A DNA stretch of 64,000 bases, taken from JAZUCT01 sp045639255 (GTDB taxonomy: Bacteria; Bacillota; Clostridia; Christensenellales; UBA1242). Position 1 is the first letter of the stretch; each line of letters opens with the position of its first letter. The stretch lies in NCBI GenBank assembly GCA_045639255.1, contig JAZUCT010000011.1, forward strand, positions 15,611 through 79,610, read 5' to 3'. Shown one piece after another: positions 17,701-25,692 of this stretch. The notes beneath the pieces are model-generated. The model searched no databases and was not told where the DNA came from. It saw only the letters and a program-made list of their open reading frames with translations. A program made the position numbers and the translations under genes.

Positions 17701-18151
17701 AGCCCATTTTTAAAAGGCTTGAAACAAGTTCTTGCCTGTTTTGTGTTGAATTTACGCTTAATTTAAGAATATTTTTAGTAAAATTAGCGAATGATGGCAA
17801 TTTTTGTGTTAAAAAGTCGGGTGTTATTATGTTAATTTTGTGTGTTTGCAACTTATAAAGAAAGGTGCAAATATCACTTACAAGAGTGTTAAGTGAATAG
17901 TTTGAAAATCCAATATTTGTTATTCTGTTGGTTATTATGTTAACTGATTGGCCTAAATAAGAAAATTGCTCGTAAAGTTTTGTTGCGGTTATAACATCGT
18001 TTGCAACATAAAGCACTTGTTTGTTTAAGCACGCAGTAAGAAAACTTTTTTCACCATATCCACAACCAAAAACAGTTGTGTTTAAATTATTTTCACAACC
18101 ATTTATTATTTTTCTTTCATTTAAGTTTAACAGTTTTTTTAATTTTTCCAT
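14735..18151 (-). CDS. mfd: Transcription-repair coupling factor
   Basis: A 1138-residue Mfd, which removes RNA polymerase stalled at DNA lesions and recruits UvrA; uvrC is at 42 kb here. From the N-terminus: the degenerate UvrB-like module, the RNA polymerase interaction domain starting near VGEYVVHDVHGIG, and the RecG-like translocase with GDVGYGKTEVA (Walker A), the LDEEQRFG box (DEEQ), LSATPIPRTLHMS, a helicase C domain with TTLIENGVDLPNAN and the LKGRVGRS motif, then a TRCF C-terminal domain. The length matches E. coli (1148). It sits 3 bases after pth and is the third gene of cysS-pth-mfd-prsA-like. Confidence 0.97.
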   Translation of the reverse strand: MEKLKKLLNLNERKIINGCENNLNTTVFGCGYGEKSFLTACLNKQVLYVANDVITATKLYEQFSYLGQSVNIITNRITNIGFSNYSLNTLVSDICTFLYKLQTHKINIITPDFLTQKLPSFANFTKNILKLSVNSTQNRQELVSSLLKMGYKKAEVCSHNGQFSLRGDVCDVFIVGNENPVRISFFDDEIESLHFFETESFAKIENINQISIIPNTLMLGNTDNVLSKLKSEQNPNLSYEAKQKQAEIFEQIMVNAESGNFDFVYLLSYVEDFNNCIFDFLNSNFCVVYDEPKKIKDTISNLTKESEASFKMLESAGELNFSHKNFYLTESEIFNCKLPQISFQNINSNNQIFSSQQVINVNTMPIINYNYNFNQLIKDLNWFSEDKFTVVLFALDNEFMERLATNLARNGISVVKSESLEQITENAINIVPLPLTYSVALLSNEIVLISSSDLTNRKKKGVLVSKNKKKTFQMPQVGEYVVHDVHGIGLCDGIKTLTLNGYEKDYLVIKFKGSDVLYLPTENIESLSLYLGNEKQPKLNKLGGKEFEKAKERVKENVSKIAIELVKLYNQRKSLKGFVYPEDNIEMQEFEQSFAHSETQDQLKAVADIKEDMQAGKVMDRLVCGDVGYGKTEVALRAAYKTILAGKQVAMLVPTTILCEQHFKTMQERFSPFAINIAKLNRFQTKAQQEKVISDLMLGKIDVICGTHRMLSQDVNFKDLGLLVLDEEQRFGVKDKEKIKQLKTNVNVLTLSATPIPRTLHMSMVGIRDISVIETPPNERLPVQTYVTEYSDALITDAITKELNRNGQILIVYNRVESILEFAHKIRQMFPDVNVGVAHGQMSERMLENEILKVFSGETKILVATTLIENGVDLPNANTLIVCNADKLGLSQLYQLKGRVGRSSRLGYAYFTYQADKNLTETAYKRLQALQEFVALGSGFKIAMRDLELRGAGNVLGGEQHGHMEKVGYDMYCKLLNMAIKEINGQKVKQFKDVKLDVSLDATVPNSYCENNNDRIKIYSLLAEVGSVQELENAINQIDNAYGTSPEQIKNLGYIALIKNLSQQLGISRVKLKPDECYVMFYETSEITSKVEKAFKTLGEKCVINYSKMPIINMHLKGVSTLKQAKTLIEILTLATEK

Positions 18152-18154
18152 AAC

Positions 18155-18709
18155 TTATTTATTAACATTTTGAATGTTGCCGTTATTTATAACATAACTT
18201 TTAATAATTTCAACTGCCCGCTCAATTGCTGGCAAAATTTGTTCTTTTGAATTGTTATCAATTTTTGAAAGCACATAGTCGGCAAGCATTTCTTTTCGTT
18301 CAGGTTTTCCTGCACCAATTCTTATGCGTGCAATATTGTTTGTGCCAAGGCAGGCAATAATATTTTTCATTCCGTTATGAGTTCCGCCACTGCCATCTTT
18401 TTTAAATCTTAAACTTCCTTTTTCAAGGTCGATATCATCATACACAACAACAATATTTTCTGTTGGCAATTTAAACATTCTTTTAAATTCACTTACACTT
18501 TGCCCACTTAAATTCATGTAGGTAAGCGGTTTTGCAATTATAACTTTTTCGCCAGCAATAATTGTTTCGGCAATTTTTGCTTTGCATTTTGTTTTTGAAA
18601 AAGTTGCACCAACGCTTTCGGCAAACATATCTGCCACCATAAAACCAAGGTTATGATAAGTGTTTAAATATTGTGGCTCATAATTTCCCAACCCAACAAC
18701 AAGATACAT
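18155..18709 (-). CDS. pth: Peptidyl-tRNA hydrolase
   Basis: A 184-residue Pth that frees tRNA from prematurely released peptidyl-tRNA. The N-terminal GLGN supplies the substrate-binding Asn, NTYHNLGF contains the catalytic His (position near 20), and VYDDIDL contains the Asp that positions it. KPLTYMNLSGQSV and GGTHNGMKNI follow as in the family. The usual GLGNPG reads GLGNYEP here, a mild variation. It lies 12 bases after cysS and 3 bases before mfd; pth next to mfd is also the Bacillus order. Confidence 0.97.
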   Translation of the reverse strand: MYLVVGLGNYEPQYLNTYHNLGFMVADMFAESVGATFSKTKCKAKIAETIIAGEKVIIAKPLTYMNLSGQSVSEFKRMFKLPTENIVVVYDDIDLEKGSLRFKKDGSGGTHNGMKNIIACLGTNNIARIRIGAGKPERKEMLADYVLSKIDNNSKEQILPAIERAVEIIKSYVINNGNIQNVNK

Positions 18710-18721
18710 AGTTTTATCCTT

Positions 18722-20092
18722 TTATATTTTTTCAATTGTGTAACCTTCACGGCTATCAAGCACTTTAAAGCCAAGTGCAGAAATTTTATCACGCAATTCG
18801 TCACTTAAAGCCCAATTTTTTTGTTGCCTTGCAATTTTTCGTTGTTCGCAAAGGTCTTTAACATCTTGCGGAATTTCGGTTTTTTCTTCTGCAACTTCAT
18901 CAAGTTTTAAGCCCAAAACCTTATCAAAAACAAGGCACATTTCATAAACATTTTTGTTTGGTTCAAGTTTAACAAGTTCCCATAACACGCCAACTGCAAG
19001 TGGAATGTTAACATCATCGTTAATTGCGCTAACAAATTTTTCAAAATATGCAGTTAAATCCACAAATTCGCTGTGTGCATTTTTATGTTTAAGAACAAGT
19101 TCGTTTAACCTTTGCCTTGCAACTTTTGCACCATTTATTGCTTCAAAAGTGAAATTAAGTTTTTTGCGATAATGCGTGTTTAAGCAAAAATACCTATAAT
19201 CAAGTGGGCTGTAACCCATTTTTTCAAGGTCTGCAATTGTATAGCAATTTCCCAAACTTTTGCTCATTTTTCCGCCGTCAACTTGCAAAAATTCACCATG
19301 CAACCAAGTGTTAACAGTTTTATGGCCATTTAAAGCATCGTTTTGTGCAATTTCGTTTTCGTGGTGAACTGGCAAATGGTCAATTCCACCAGTGTGAATA
19401 TCAATGTTTTCGCCAAAGAAATGTTTGCCCATTGCTGAACATTCAATATGCCAACCAGGGCAACCAACACCCCAAGGGCTTTGCCATTTCATAATATGGT
19501 TTGGTGAAACAAATTTCCAAAGTGCAAAATCGCATGGGTTAAGTTTTTCGGTGTTAACTTCCACCCTTGCACCTGCAAGTTTATCTTCAAGTTTTGCACC
19601 GCTAAGCAATCCATATTTTGAAAATTTTGCAGTGTTAAAATAAACACCATCGCTTATTGTGTATGTGAAACCTTTTTCTTCCAACCCTTTAACAAAATTA
19701 ATCATAGGTTCAATAAACTCGGTTGCCTTTGCAATATGTTCTGGTTTTGAAATGTTAAGTTTTTCCAAATCTTCAAAAAAGAACTTTGTGTAATATTCAG
19801 CAATTTCAAGTGGTGATTTGTTTTGTTTTCTTGCACTTTGTTCCATTTTATCTTCGCCACTGTCGGCATCGTCGGTTAAATGCCCAACATCTGTTATGTT
19901 CATAACACCATCAAGTTCATAGCCATTAAATTGAAGAACCCTTCTTACAAGGTCCATAAAAACATAACTTCGCATGTTTCCAATATGAGCATAATAATAA
20001 ACAGTTGGCCCGCAAGAATACATTGTTACCTTTTCTTTTTGCGGAATAAATTCTTCTTTTTTGCGTGTTAGTGAATTATATAATTTAAGCAT
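18722..20092 (-). CDS. cysS: Cysteinyl-tRNA synthetase
   Basis: A 456-residue class I synthetase that charges tRNA-Cys. Visible are the zinc ligand SCGPTVY at the N-terminus, HIGNMRSYVFMD (HIGH), WHIECSAMG and GIDHLPVHHENEIAQ (further zinc ligands), and GGKMSKSLGN (KMSKS). The C-terminal DALR-like helices are complete. It is the first gene of the cysS-pth-mfd cluster. I searched the 188-bp region upstream for a T-box and found no sequence of that kind, so control by uncharged tRNA is not indicated. Confidence 0.97.
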   Translation of the reverse strand: MLKLYNSLTRKKEEFIPQKEKVTMYSCGPTVYYYAHIGNMRSYVFMDLVRRVLQFNGYELDGVMNITDVGHLTDDADSGEDKMEQSARKQNKSPLEIAEYYTKFFFEDLEKLNISKPEHIAKATEFIEPMINFVKGLEEKGFTYTISDGVYFNTAKFSKYGLLSGAKLEDKLAGARVEVNTEKLNPCDFALWKFVSPNHIMKWQSPWGVGCPGWHIECSAMGKHFFGENIDIHTGGIDHLPVHHENEIAQNDALNGHKTVNTWLHGEFLQVDGGKMSKSLGNCYTIADLEKMGYSPLDYRYFCLNTHYRKKLNFTFEAINGAKVARQRLNELVLKHKNAHSEFVDLTAYFEKFVSAINDDVNIPLAVGVLWELVKLEPNKNVYEMCLVFDKVLGLKLDEVAEEKTEIPQDVKDLCEQRKIARQQKNWALSDELRDKISALGFKVLDSREGYTIEKI

Positions 20093-20255
20093 TTAAGCAC
20101 CTTCTTTTTAAAAGTTTAATTTGTTCAATTAATAGTATATATGTTTTTTAACTTTTTTTCAACCTTATTTAAAACCGCTTTTAAACATTTTGTAAGTTTT
20201 TGATTAATAAAAAACATATGCATAATGTTATTCTTGCCATACAACATTAAAAGTG

Positions 20256-20280
20256 AAAAAACTCGCGGGGCGAGTTTTTT
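20256..20280 (-). terminator. Terminator of the flavoprotein pair
   Basis: An 11-bp stem AAAAAACTCGC with GCGAGTTTTTT and a GGG loop lies at the stop of the FAD-dependent dehydrogenase gene. Confidence 0.88.
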
Positions 20281-21884
20281 TATTTTGTGTTTATTTTTAT
20301 TTGTTCAATAATTTTTTCTGCTGTGTTAATTCCATCAACGCCTGCACTAACAATTCCACCTGCATAACCGCAACCTTCACCGCACGGATAAACCCCAAAA
20401 ATGTTAACGCTTTGGCCATTTTCATTTCTTAAAACTCTTACTGGGCAAGAACTTCTTGTTTCAATTCCAGTAAGAATTGCTGTGGACGAAGCAAAACCTT
20501 TAATTTTTTTATTAAATTCAATTAATGCTTTTTCAATGCTTTCGCTAACAAAATCTGGCAAACATTTATGCAAATCGCATTTAACCGTGTTTGGCTTATA
20601 CGATGGCGTAACGGATTTATAGTTTTCACATTTAACGCCTAAAAAATCTTCCACAGTTTGAACTGGTGCGTTAAAGGTGTTTCCGTTTGGGTTTGCAAGT
20701 TCATATGCCTTTCGTTCCCAACTTTCTTGAAAATCAATTCCGCTTAACACATTTGTTCCATACATGAAATCTTGCGGATTAACATTAACCAAAATGGCAC
20801 TGTTCGAATTTTTTTCGTTTCGTGCAAAATAACTCATTCCATTAACATTAATTGTTCCGGGTTGATGCATTGCAGGAACAACAACTCCGCCCGGGCACAT
20901 ACAAAATGTGTAAGCACCACGGCCGTTATTCAAATGCACCGAAAGTTTATAGTCAGCGGTTGGCAAACCTGCAAAATAACCTAAACCATATTGGCTTTGG
21001 TTAATAAGTTCCCTATCGTGTTCAATTCTTACGCCCATTGAAAATGCTTTTGGTTGCATTTCAAAGTTAAGCAAATTTAACATTCTTAATGTGTCGCGGG
21101 CAGAATGACCAATTGCAAGCACAAGGTGATTGGTTTTAAATTCTTTTTCGCCCAATGGTGTGCTTACTTTAATGCTTTCAATTTTTCCATTGTTAATGTT
21201 AATGTGTTCAAGTTTATGTTCAAACAAAACTTTTCCACCTTTTTGAATTATTTTTCGCCTTAGGTTTTTAACAACATTTTTAAGGTTATCACTGCCTATA
21301 TGTGCCTTTGCCATATATTCAATTTGTTGCGGTGCACCACATTCAACAAAGGTTCTTAAAAGTTTTTTAATGTGCGGGCTGTTAATTCCGGTGGTAAGTT
21401 TTCCATCGCTGAAAGTTCCGGCACCACCTTCTCCAAACAGCACATTGCTTTCAGGGTTAAGCGTGCCAAACTGCATAAGGTCAGAAATATCTTTTTGCCT
21501 GTTTTCTGCATCTTTGCCCCTTTCAATAAGAATTGGTTTTAACCCAGCAAGTGCAAGCCTGTAAGCACAAAACATTCCAGCAGGCCCACAACCAACAACA
21601 ATTGGTGAAAATTGTGAAAATAAATTGCTTTCTTCAAAATAAAAATCTTTTTCGCATTCTTCAAACTGTTCAAATCTGCGGCGAATTTTAAGTTTTTCTT
21701 TCAATTCAACTGCAACAGAAAACACATAAAAAATGTGTGGTTTATGTCGGCTGTCAATGCTTTGTTTTAAAATTTTTATTTTTCCAAGTTTTTCAACTGG
21801 CAAGCAAACAATGTTTGAAATTTCTTGCTTTAAACCGTCAATGCCCAATTCAACTGGCACTTTTATATCTGTTAGTTTTATCAT
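20280..21884 (-). CDS. FAD-dependent dehydrogenase of the COG2509 type
   Basis: A 534-residue flavoprotein. An N-terminal region of about 90 residues resembles the small alpha/beta domain found in this family. The FAD-binding motif PIVVGCGPAGMFCAYRLALAG follows near residue 93, then LFGEGGAGTFSDGKLTTG, LAIGHSARDT, and a C-terminal CGEGCGYAGGIVSAGVDG that closes the FAD site. This subfamily is widespread in bacteria but its substrate is not established. The gene is 1 base from the downstream end of a second flavoprotein gene, so the two form an operon and may act on related compounds. Confidence 0.88.
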   Translation of the reverse strand: MIKLTDIKVPVELGIDGLKQEISNIVCLPVEKLGKIKILKQSIDSRHKPHIFYVFSVAVELKEKLKIRRRFEQFEECEKDFYFEESNLFSQFSPIVVGCGPAGMFCAYRLALAGLKPILIERGKDAENRQKDISDLMQFGTLNPESNVLFGEGGAGTFSDGKLTTGINSPHIKKLLRTFVECGAPQQIEYMAKAHIGSDNLKNVVKNLRRKIIQKGGKVLFEHKLEHININNGKIESIKVSTPLGEKEFKTNHLVLAIGHSARDTLRMLNLLNFEMQPKAFSMGVRIEHDRELINQSQYGLGYFAGLPTADYKLSVHLNNGRGAYTFCMCPGGVVVPAMHQPGTINVNGMSYFARNEKNSNSAILVNVNPQDFMYGTNVLSGIDFQESWERKAYELANPNGNTFNAPVQTVEDFLGVKCENYKSVTPSYKPNTVKCDLHKCLPDFVSESIEKALIEFNKKIKGFASSTAILTGIETRSSCPVRVLRNENGQSVNIFGVYPCGEGCGYAGGIVSAGVDGINTAEKIIEQIKINTK

Positions 21885-21885
21885 G

Positions 21886-23094
21886 TTATTCCTTAATGTT
21901 ATTAATAATTAATTTAACGCTTAAACCTGCGCTTGCAAGTGCAAACATAAGGTTATAGCCACCACAAACACCATCGATGTTAAGCATTTCACCGCTTAAA
22001 TATAAGCCAGAAACAAGTTTCGATTGCGTTAAGTTAAGTTCATTAACTTCCACTCCGCCACAAGTAACCTGATTGTTTTCGTAAGTGTCACAAACATCAA
22101 GTGCAAATTTTTTTATTTGCTTTGCAATTTGTTTTGGTGTTTTATGTTTTTCAAAAAGCCATTTAGCCAATGGTTTTGCAAACCAACCATAAAGGCAGTT
22201 AAGCATGTTTTCTGCACCTTGAACAAAAAAGTTATTTAATTTTTCTTCAATTTTTTCACACGGAACATCTGGCAATAAATCAAGATGCAACTTAAATTTT
22301 TGGTTATTGTTGCGTGCAACAACTGCACTTGCATTCATAACACAAATTCCGCTTATGCCATTATCTTTAAAAATAATTTCACCAGTTTCAGCAAAAGTGT
22401 TTAAGGTTATTTCAACCAGTGGAGAATGTGAACTTTTTAAAATTTCATTTTCAAATTCAACAAAAATTTTTGCTTTATGAACCCTAACACCACTTATTTG
22501 TTTTAAGTTTTGTGTTGTTTTAAAACCAACCAAACTTTTGGCAAGTGGTGTTATTGAATGCCCCAGTTCTTTGGCAAGGTTAACCGCACTTCCGCCACAA
22601 CACAACAAAACATTTTTTGCTGAAATGTTTTGGTTGTTAACTTTTAACTTAAAAATGTTGTTAACTTTTTCAATGCCCTTCACTTCACTTTCAAGCATTA
22701 TTTCTGCACCAAATTTTGCAAGCGTGTTTGAAAGCACAGAAACAACACACGCACTGCTGTTGCTTGTTGGATAAACTCGGCCTTCGCTATCGGCATAAAA
22801 ACTTAAACCCCATTCTTCAAGTTGAACAAGAATTGGTTTTGCAAAATTTGTTAATTTTTCTTTGTTTGCAAATTTTTCAAAAATTTGCTTAACAAATTCT
22901 GAATTGTTATAACAATGACCATATAAGTTTGTGTTTGCAATGTTGCATCGACCATTGCCAGTTGCCAAAAGTTTTTTGCCAAGTTTGTTTTCTTTTTCAA
23001 TAATAAGTGTTTTTAAGTTGTTTTTGCTTGCAAGTGCACCTGCAAACAAACCACCTGCACCACCGCCAACAATAACTAAATCGTAAGTTTTCAT
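21886..23094 (-). CDS. HI0933/YhiN (BaiN-like) flavoprotein
   Basis: A 402-residue FAD protein. It begins with the dinucleotide fold YDLVIVGGGAGGLFAGALA, followed by the hallmark KLGKKLLATGNGRCNIANTN, and ends with LSGEMLNIDGVCGGYNLMFALASAG, which are diagnostic of the HI0933 family. One member, BaiN, reduces a bile acid intermediate in a gut Clostridium, but family membership alone does not show that function. It is first in a two-gene operon with the FAD-dependent dehydrogenase. Confidence 0.9.
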   Translation of the reverse strand: MKTYDLVIVGGGAGGLFAGALASKNNLKTLIIEKENKLGKKLLATGNGRCNIANTNLYGHCYNNSEFVKQIFEKFANKEKLTNFAKPILVQLEEWGLSFYADSEGRVYPTSNSSACVVSVLSNTLAKFGAEIMLESEVKGIEKVNNIFKLKVNNQNISAKNVLLCCGGSAVNLAKELGHSITPLAKSLVGFKTTQNLKQISGVRVHKAKIFVEFENEILKSSHSPLVEITLNTFAETGEIIFKDNGISGICVMNASAVVARNNNQKFKLHLDLLPDVPCEKIEEKLNNFFVQGAENMLNCLYGWFAKPLAKWLFEKHKTPKQIAKQIKKFALDVCDTYENNQVTCGGVEVNELNLTQSKLVSGLYLSGEMLNIDGVCGGYNLMFALASAGLSVKLIINNIKE

Positions 23095-23140
23095 TTTATT
23101 TTCCTTTGTGAATATTTTAATATATTGTTAAAATTTAAGC

Positions 23141-23162
23141 AACCAAATAAAAAAACGCAAAT
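23141..23162 (+). repeat. 22-bp direct repeat, left copy
   Basis: The sequence beginning AACCAAATA and ending CGCAAAT is identical to positions 23266-23287. The two copies bracket the palindromic element at 23191-23240, and the right copy contains the first arm of the rplL terminator. Confidence 0.9.
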
Positions 23163-23190
23163 GAGATTTAAGGTTAGGACTTCGAAGTTT

Positions 23191-23240
23191 TACGCTACGC
23201 TAGATTCTCGTTCGCCATATAATGGCTCCGAGAATGACAC
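23191..23240 (+). repeat. Palindromic dispersed repeat, copy A
   Basis: The element reads CGCTACGCTAGATTCTCG, a short hairpin GCCAT-ATA-ATGGC, then CGAGAATGACA. Outer arms ATTCTCG (23204-23210) and CGAGAAT (23229-23235) pair. It is the solitary copy of a family also found at 26236-26366 and 40933-41060. No open reading frame of note lies inside, and there is no T run, so it is not a simple terminator. Confidence 0.85.
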
Positions 23241-23265
23241 AAGGGGGGGTAGTGCCTTGAATGCA

Positions 23266-23287
23266 AACCAAATAAAAAAACGCAAAT
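23266..23287 (+). repeat. 22-bp direct repeat, right copy
   Basis: Identical to 23141-23162. It overlaps the 5' arm of the rplL terminator, which shows that this is the functional copy and that the left one is the duplicate. Confidence 0.9.
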
Positions 23288-23301
23288 TGCTTTGCGTTTT
23301 T
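23274..23301 (-). terminator. rplJL operon terminator
   Basis: An 11-bp stem AAAAACGCAAA with TTTGCGTTTTT and a TTGC loop, 22 bases after rplL on the minus strand. Confidence 0.88.
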
Positions 23302-23323
23302 AAAAAGGTTCAATTGTTTAAAA

Positions 23324-23695
23324 CTATTTAAGTTCAACAGTTGCGCCAGCTTCTTTAAGTTTTGCTTCAAGAGCTTTTGCTTCGTCTGCTGAAACATTTT
23401 CTTTAAGTGTTGAAGGTGCACCATCAACAAGAGCTTTTGCTTCGCCTAGGCCAAGACCAGTTGCTTCACGAACTGCTTTAATAACTGCAATTTTGTTTGC
23501 TCCAACTTCTTTAAGAACAACATTAAATTCAGTTTTTTCTTCAACTGCTTCTGCAGCAGCACCAACTGCTGGACCAGCAACTGCCATAGCAGCAGCACTT
23601 ACTCCAAATTTTTCTTCTAGCATTTTAACTAGGTCGTTAACTTCAACCAAAGTTAAGCTTTCAATTTCTTCAACGATTTTATTTAAATCAGCCAT
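23324..23695 (-). CDS. rplL: 50S ribosomal protein L7/L12
   Basis: A 123-residue L7/L12. The N-terminal dimerisation helix ([21 protein letters not shown]), an Ala-rich hinge (near residues 34-52) and the C-terminal factor-binding domain ([18 protein letters not shown], then [14 protein letters not shown]) are all present. It forms the ribosomal stalk that recruits translation GTPases. It lies downstream of rplJ in a two-gene operon with its own leader; rplK and rplA are not adjacent. Confidence 0.98.
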   Translation of the reverse strand: MADLNKIVEEIESLTLVEVNDLVKMLEEKFGVSAAAMAVAGPAVGAAAEAVEEKTEFNVVLKEVGANKIAVIKAVREATGLGLGEAKALVDGAPSTLKENVSADEAKALEAKLKEAGATVELK

Positions 23696-23800
23696 TTTAA
23701 ATTCTCCCTTATAATTAATATTTTTTTAATTTAAGTTTAACCATTCAACTTTAAAGGCAGGCAATTTTAACTTTTGCCAAAAGTTTTAAGTTTTGAAAAC

Positions 23801-24283
23801 CTATTTCTTTTCACTAACCTGAGAAAGCACGCAAGCCAAACTGCGAACTGGTGCTTTAAGCATACCAAGCAATTGAGCAATAAGCACTTCTTTTGAAGGA
23901 AGTTTTGAAAGTTTTTCAATGTAACTTAATTCAACAGCTTTGCCGTTAACAATGCCACCTTTTGCAGAAAGTTCCTTAATATCTTTCATTGCGTTGTAAG
24001 CAATTCTTGGTGCGCCAACTTCATCTTCATAACTGAATGCAATTGAAGTGTTGCCTTCAAGAACTTTATCAAAGCCTTCAATGTTAAGGTCTTTTAAAGC
24101 AAGGTTAATAAGTCTGTTCTTATAAACTTTATATTCACCGTTTTCTTTTCTGAAAGCGTTTCTAACTTTGTTATCTTGTTCAACAGTTAAACCGGTGTAG
24201 TTAAGAAGAACAACTGATTTTGCATTGGAAATTTTTTCTTTAATTTCTTCAACAATTTGTTGTTTTGCTGTTTTGTTAGACAT
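23801..24283 (-). CDS. rplJ: 50S ribosomal protein L10
   Basis: A 160-residue L10, which anchors the L7/L12 dimers to the ribosome. The N-terminal NAKSVVLLNYTGLTVEQ and the VYKNRLINLAL segment match the family, as does the C-terminal helix that binds L7/L12. It is a little shorter than the usual 165-175 residues. The gene starts 4286-type distance from nothing else: it is preceded only by its long leader, which ends in an intrinsic terminator and so implies autogenous control by the L10-L12 complex. Confidence 0.96.
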   Translation of the reverse strand: MSNKTAKQQIVEEIKEKISNAKSVVLLNYTGLTVEQDNKVRNAFRKENGEYKVYKNRLINLALKDLNIEGFDKVLEGNTSIAFSYEDEVGAPRIAYNAMKDIKELSAKGGIVNGKAVELSYIEKLSKLPSKEVLIAQLLGMLKAPVRSLACVLSQVSEKK

Positions 24284-24298
24284 ACAATTTCCCCCTTT

Positions 24299-24456
24299 AT
24301 AATTTAAGAAAAAAATAAACCCTTATGCCATATTAAAGCATAAGGGTTTTATAAAAAACACTTATAAATTAACCTCGGTAAGCAACCAAAATGGAAATTA
24401 TATTGCATTGAATTGCAAAACTTACTGTCTATGGCAATAAAAACTTATTAAATTCT
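24299..24456 (-). promoter_or_regulatory. Ribosomal protein L10 leader with attenuator
   Basis: The roughly 155-base leader between the promoter and rplJ contains the sequence GCTTACCGAGGTTAATT on the minus strand, which has the look of the L10-binding segment of Firmicutes L10 leaders. It is followed by a 12-bp terminator hairpin (24317-24328 with 24338-24349) and a T run (to 24309), 25 bases before the gene. L10-L12 binding is expected to favour termination. The family assignment is by pattern, not by a covariance search. Confidence 0.8.
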
Positions 24457-24461
24457 GAGAT

Positions 24462-24490
24462 ATTCTAGCACTAAAAAATAATATTGTCAA
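24462..24490 (-). promoter_or_regulatory. rplJL promoter
   Basis: On the minus strand a perfect TTGACA (24485-24490) and TAGAAT (24462-24467) are 17 bp apart. Confidence 0.85.
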
Positions 24491-24503
24491 GGGTTTTTAG
24501 CAA

Positions 24504-24531
24504 CAAAAAAACTCGCAATGCGAGTTTATTT
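24504..24531 (-). terminator. rpsF-ssb-rpsR operon terminator
   Basis: An 8-bp stem AAACTCGC with GCGAGTTT (24509-24516 and 24520-24527) and a following T run on the minus strand. Confidence 0.85.
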
Positions 24532-24542
24532 TTAAAAAAACA

Positions 24543-24815
24543 TTAATCTCCTACATAAGGTAGAAGTGCCATATTTCTTGCGCGTTTAATTGCAGTTGTA
24601 ACTTCGCGTTGGTGTTTTGCGCAAGTGCCAGTTTGACGCCTTGAAACAATTTTACCTTTTTCAGTGATATATTTTCTTAGTTTGTTAACATCTTTATAGT
24701 CAATGCATTCAACTTTATCAGCACAGAAAGCACAAACTTTTTTTCTTGACATTCTTTTTTTCTTGAAAACTTTTTCTTCTGATTTAACAAACTTTTCTTC
24801 TTGCATATCAGCCAT
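24543..24815 (-). CDS. rpsR: 30S ribosomal protein S18
   Basis: A 90-residue S18 with a basic N-terminal extension and two cysteine pairs that could bind zinc (CAFC near residue 28, with further Cys downstream). The core has [19 protein letters not shown] and [23 protein letters not shown], as in the family. S18 binds S6 on the 30S platform; here the S6 gene rpsF and ssb precede it in the standard rpsF-ssb-rpsR order. Confidence 0.97.
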   Translation of the reverse strand: MADMQEEKFVKSEEKVFKKKRMSRKKVCAFCADKVECIDYKDVNKLRKYITEKGKIVSRRQTGTCAKHQREVTTAIKRARNMALLPYVGD

Positions 24816-24858
24816 TTAAATTTCTCCTTTTAATAAAATAATTAATTCCGGTTAACAC

Positions 24859-25266
24859 CTAGAATGGAAGATCTTCATCATCAACAGGTTGAAGAGTTGG
24901 TTTAACATCTTCTTTTGGTTCTTGGCTGTATTCCCTTGAACCATCATCTTGTTTAGGGCCAACAAATTCAACATCTTCAACAACCACTTCGGTTACTGTG
25001 CGTTTTGAACCATCGTTTGCTTCATAACTTCTGGTTTGCAAACTTCCAACAACGCCAATTCTTGAACCTTTTTTGAAATATTTGTTAACAAATTCTGCGT
25101 TGTTTCGCCATGCAACAAGATTAATAAAATCTGCTTCACGGTTGCCATCGGCATTTGCAAATCTGCGTTGAACAGCAATTGAAAATCTTGCAAAAGCAAC
25201 TCCGCTTGGTGTTGTTTGATATTCTGGATCACGGGTAAGGTTACCCACTAAAATAACTTTATTCAT
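24859..25266 (-). CDS. ssb: Single-stranded DNA-binding protein
   Basis: A 135-residue SSB with a complete OB fold (MNKVILVGNLTRDPEYQTT, then FINLVAWRNNAEFVNKYFKKGSRIGVVG) and the acidic tip DDEDLPF that recruits replication and repair partners. The linker is short. It lies between rpsF and rpsR, with a 20-base gap to rpsF. Confidence 0.97.
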   Translation of the reverse strand: MNKVILVGNLTRDPEYQTTPSGVAFARFSIAVQRRFANADGNREADFINLVAWRNNAEFVNKYFKKGSRIGVVGSLQTRSYEANDGSKRTVTEVVVEDVEFVGPKQDDGSREYSQEPKEDVKPTLQPVDDEDLPF

Positions 25267-25286
25267 TTCTTAATCTCCTTAAATTC

Positions 25287-25568
25287 CTATTTTGCAATGC
25301 AAAGGCTTCTTAACACATGTTCGTTAATTTTAAAGAAGCTTTCAATTTTAGCTGGAACAGTGCTGTCAGCAACAAAGTTCACAAGAACATAGAACCCTTC
25401 GTTTTTGAAATTAACAGTGTAAGCGAATTTTTTAAGGCCAGTTTTTTCAACTTCAACATCAGTTCCGCCGTTAGAAGCAATTATTTCAGTAACTTTGTTA
25501 ATGATGCTTTCTCTTTCTTCATCAGAGATGCTTGGAGAAATGGCAAAATTCAATTCATACTTTTTCAT
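25287..25568 (-). CDS. rpsF: 30S ribosomal protein S6
   Basis: A 93-residue S6. The start at 25568 is chosen because GGGAGG is placed just before it and the family starts MKKYEL; a longer frame to 25619 is only open sequence. The S6 fold is visible from the beta strand YELNFAISPS to the C-terminal VPAKIESFFKINEHVLRSL. S6 pairs with S18 on the ribosome, and the operon leader may be a target for that complex, although I could not identify the binding motif with confidence. Confidence 0.96.
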   Translation of the reverse strand: MKKYELNFAISPSISDEERESIINKVTEIIASNGGTDVEVEKTGLKKFAYTVNFKNEGFYVLVNFVADSTVPAKIESFFKINEHVLRSLCIAK

Positions 25569-25647
25569 TTTTTTAACCTCCCTTTTGGACTTATGGTCAG
25601 TGCATTTAAGCACCAACAAGGAACAGTTTTTTAACTGCTACCAAGCA

Positions 25648-25675
25648 TTATAGCAAAAAGAAAAGAAAATTGCAA
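25648..25675 (-). promoter_or_regulatory. rpsF operon promoter
   Basis: On the minus strand TTGCAA (25670-25675) and TATAAT (25648-25653) are 16 bp apart. The leader to rpsF is about 70 bases and contains two short hairpins, which could be the site of S6:S18 feedback. Confidence 0.7.
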
Positions 25676-25692
25676 GTGTTATATTGTTTCTT

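Noticed and set aside
23195..23240. Palindrome A as the rplL terminator
   Set aside because: It lacks a T run and lies beyond the real terminator at 23274-23301.
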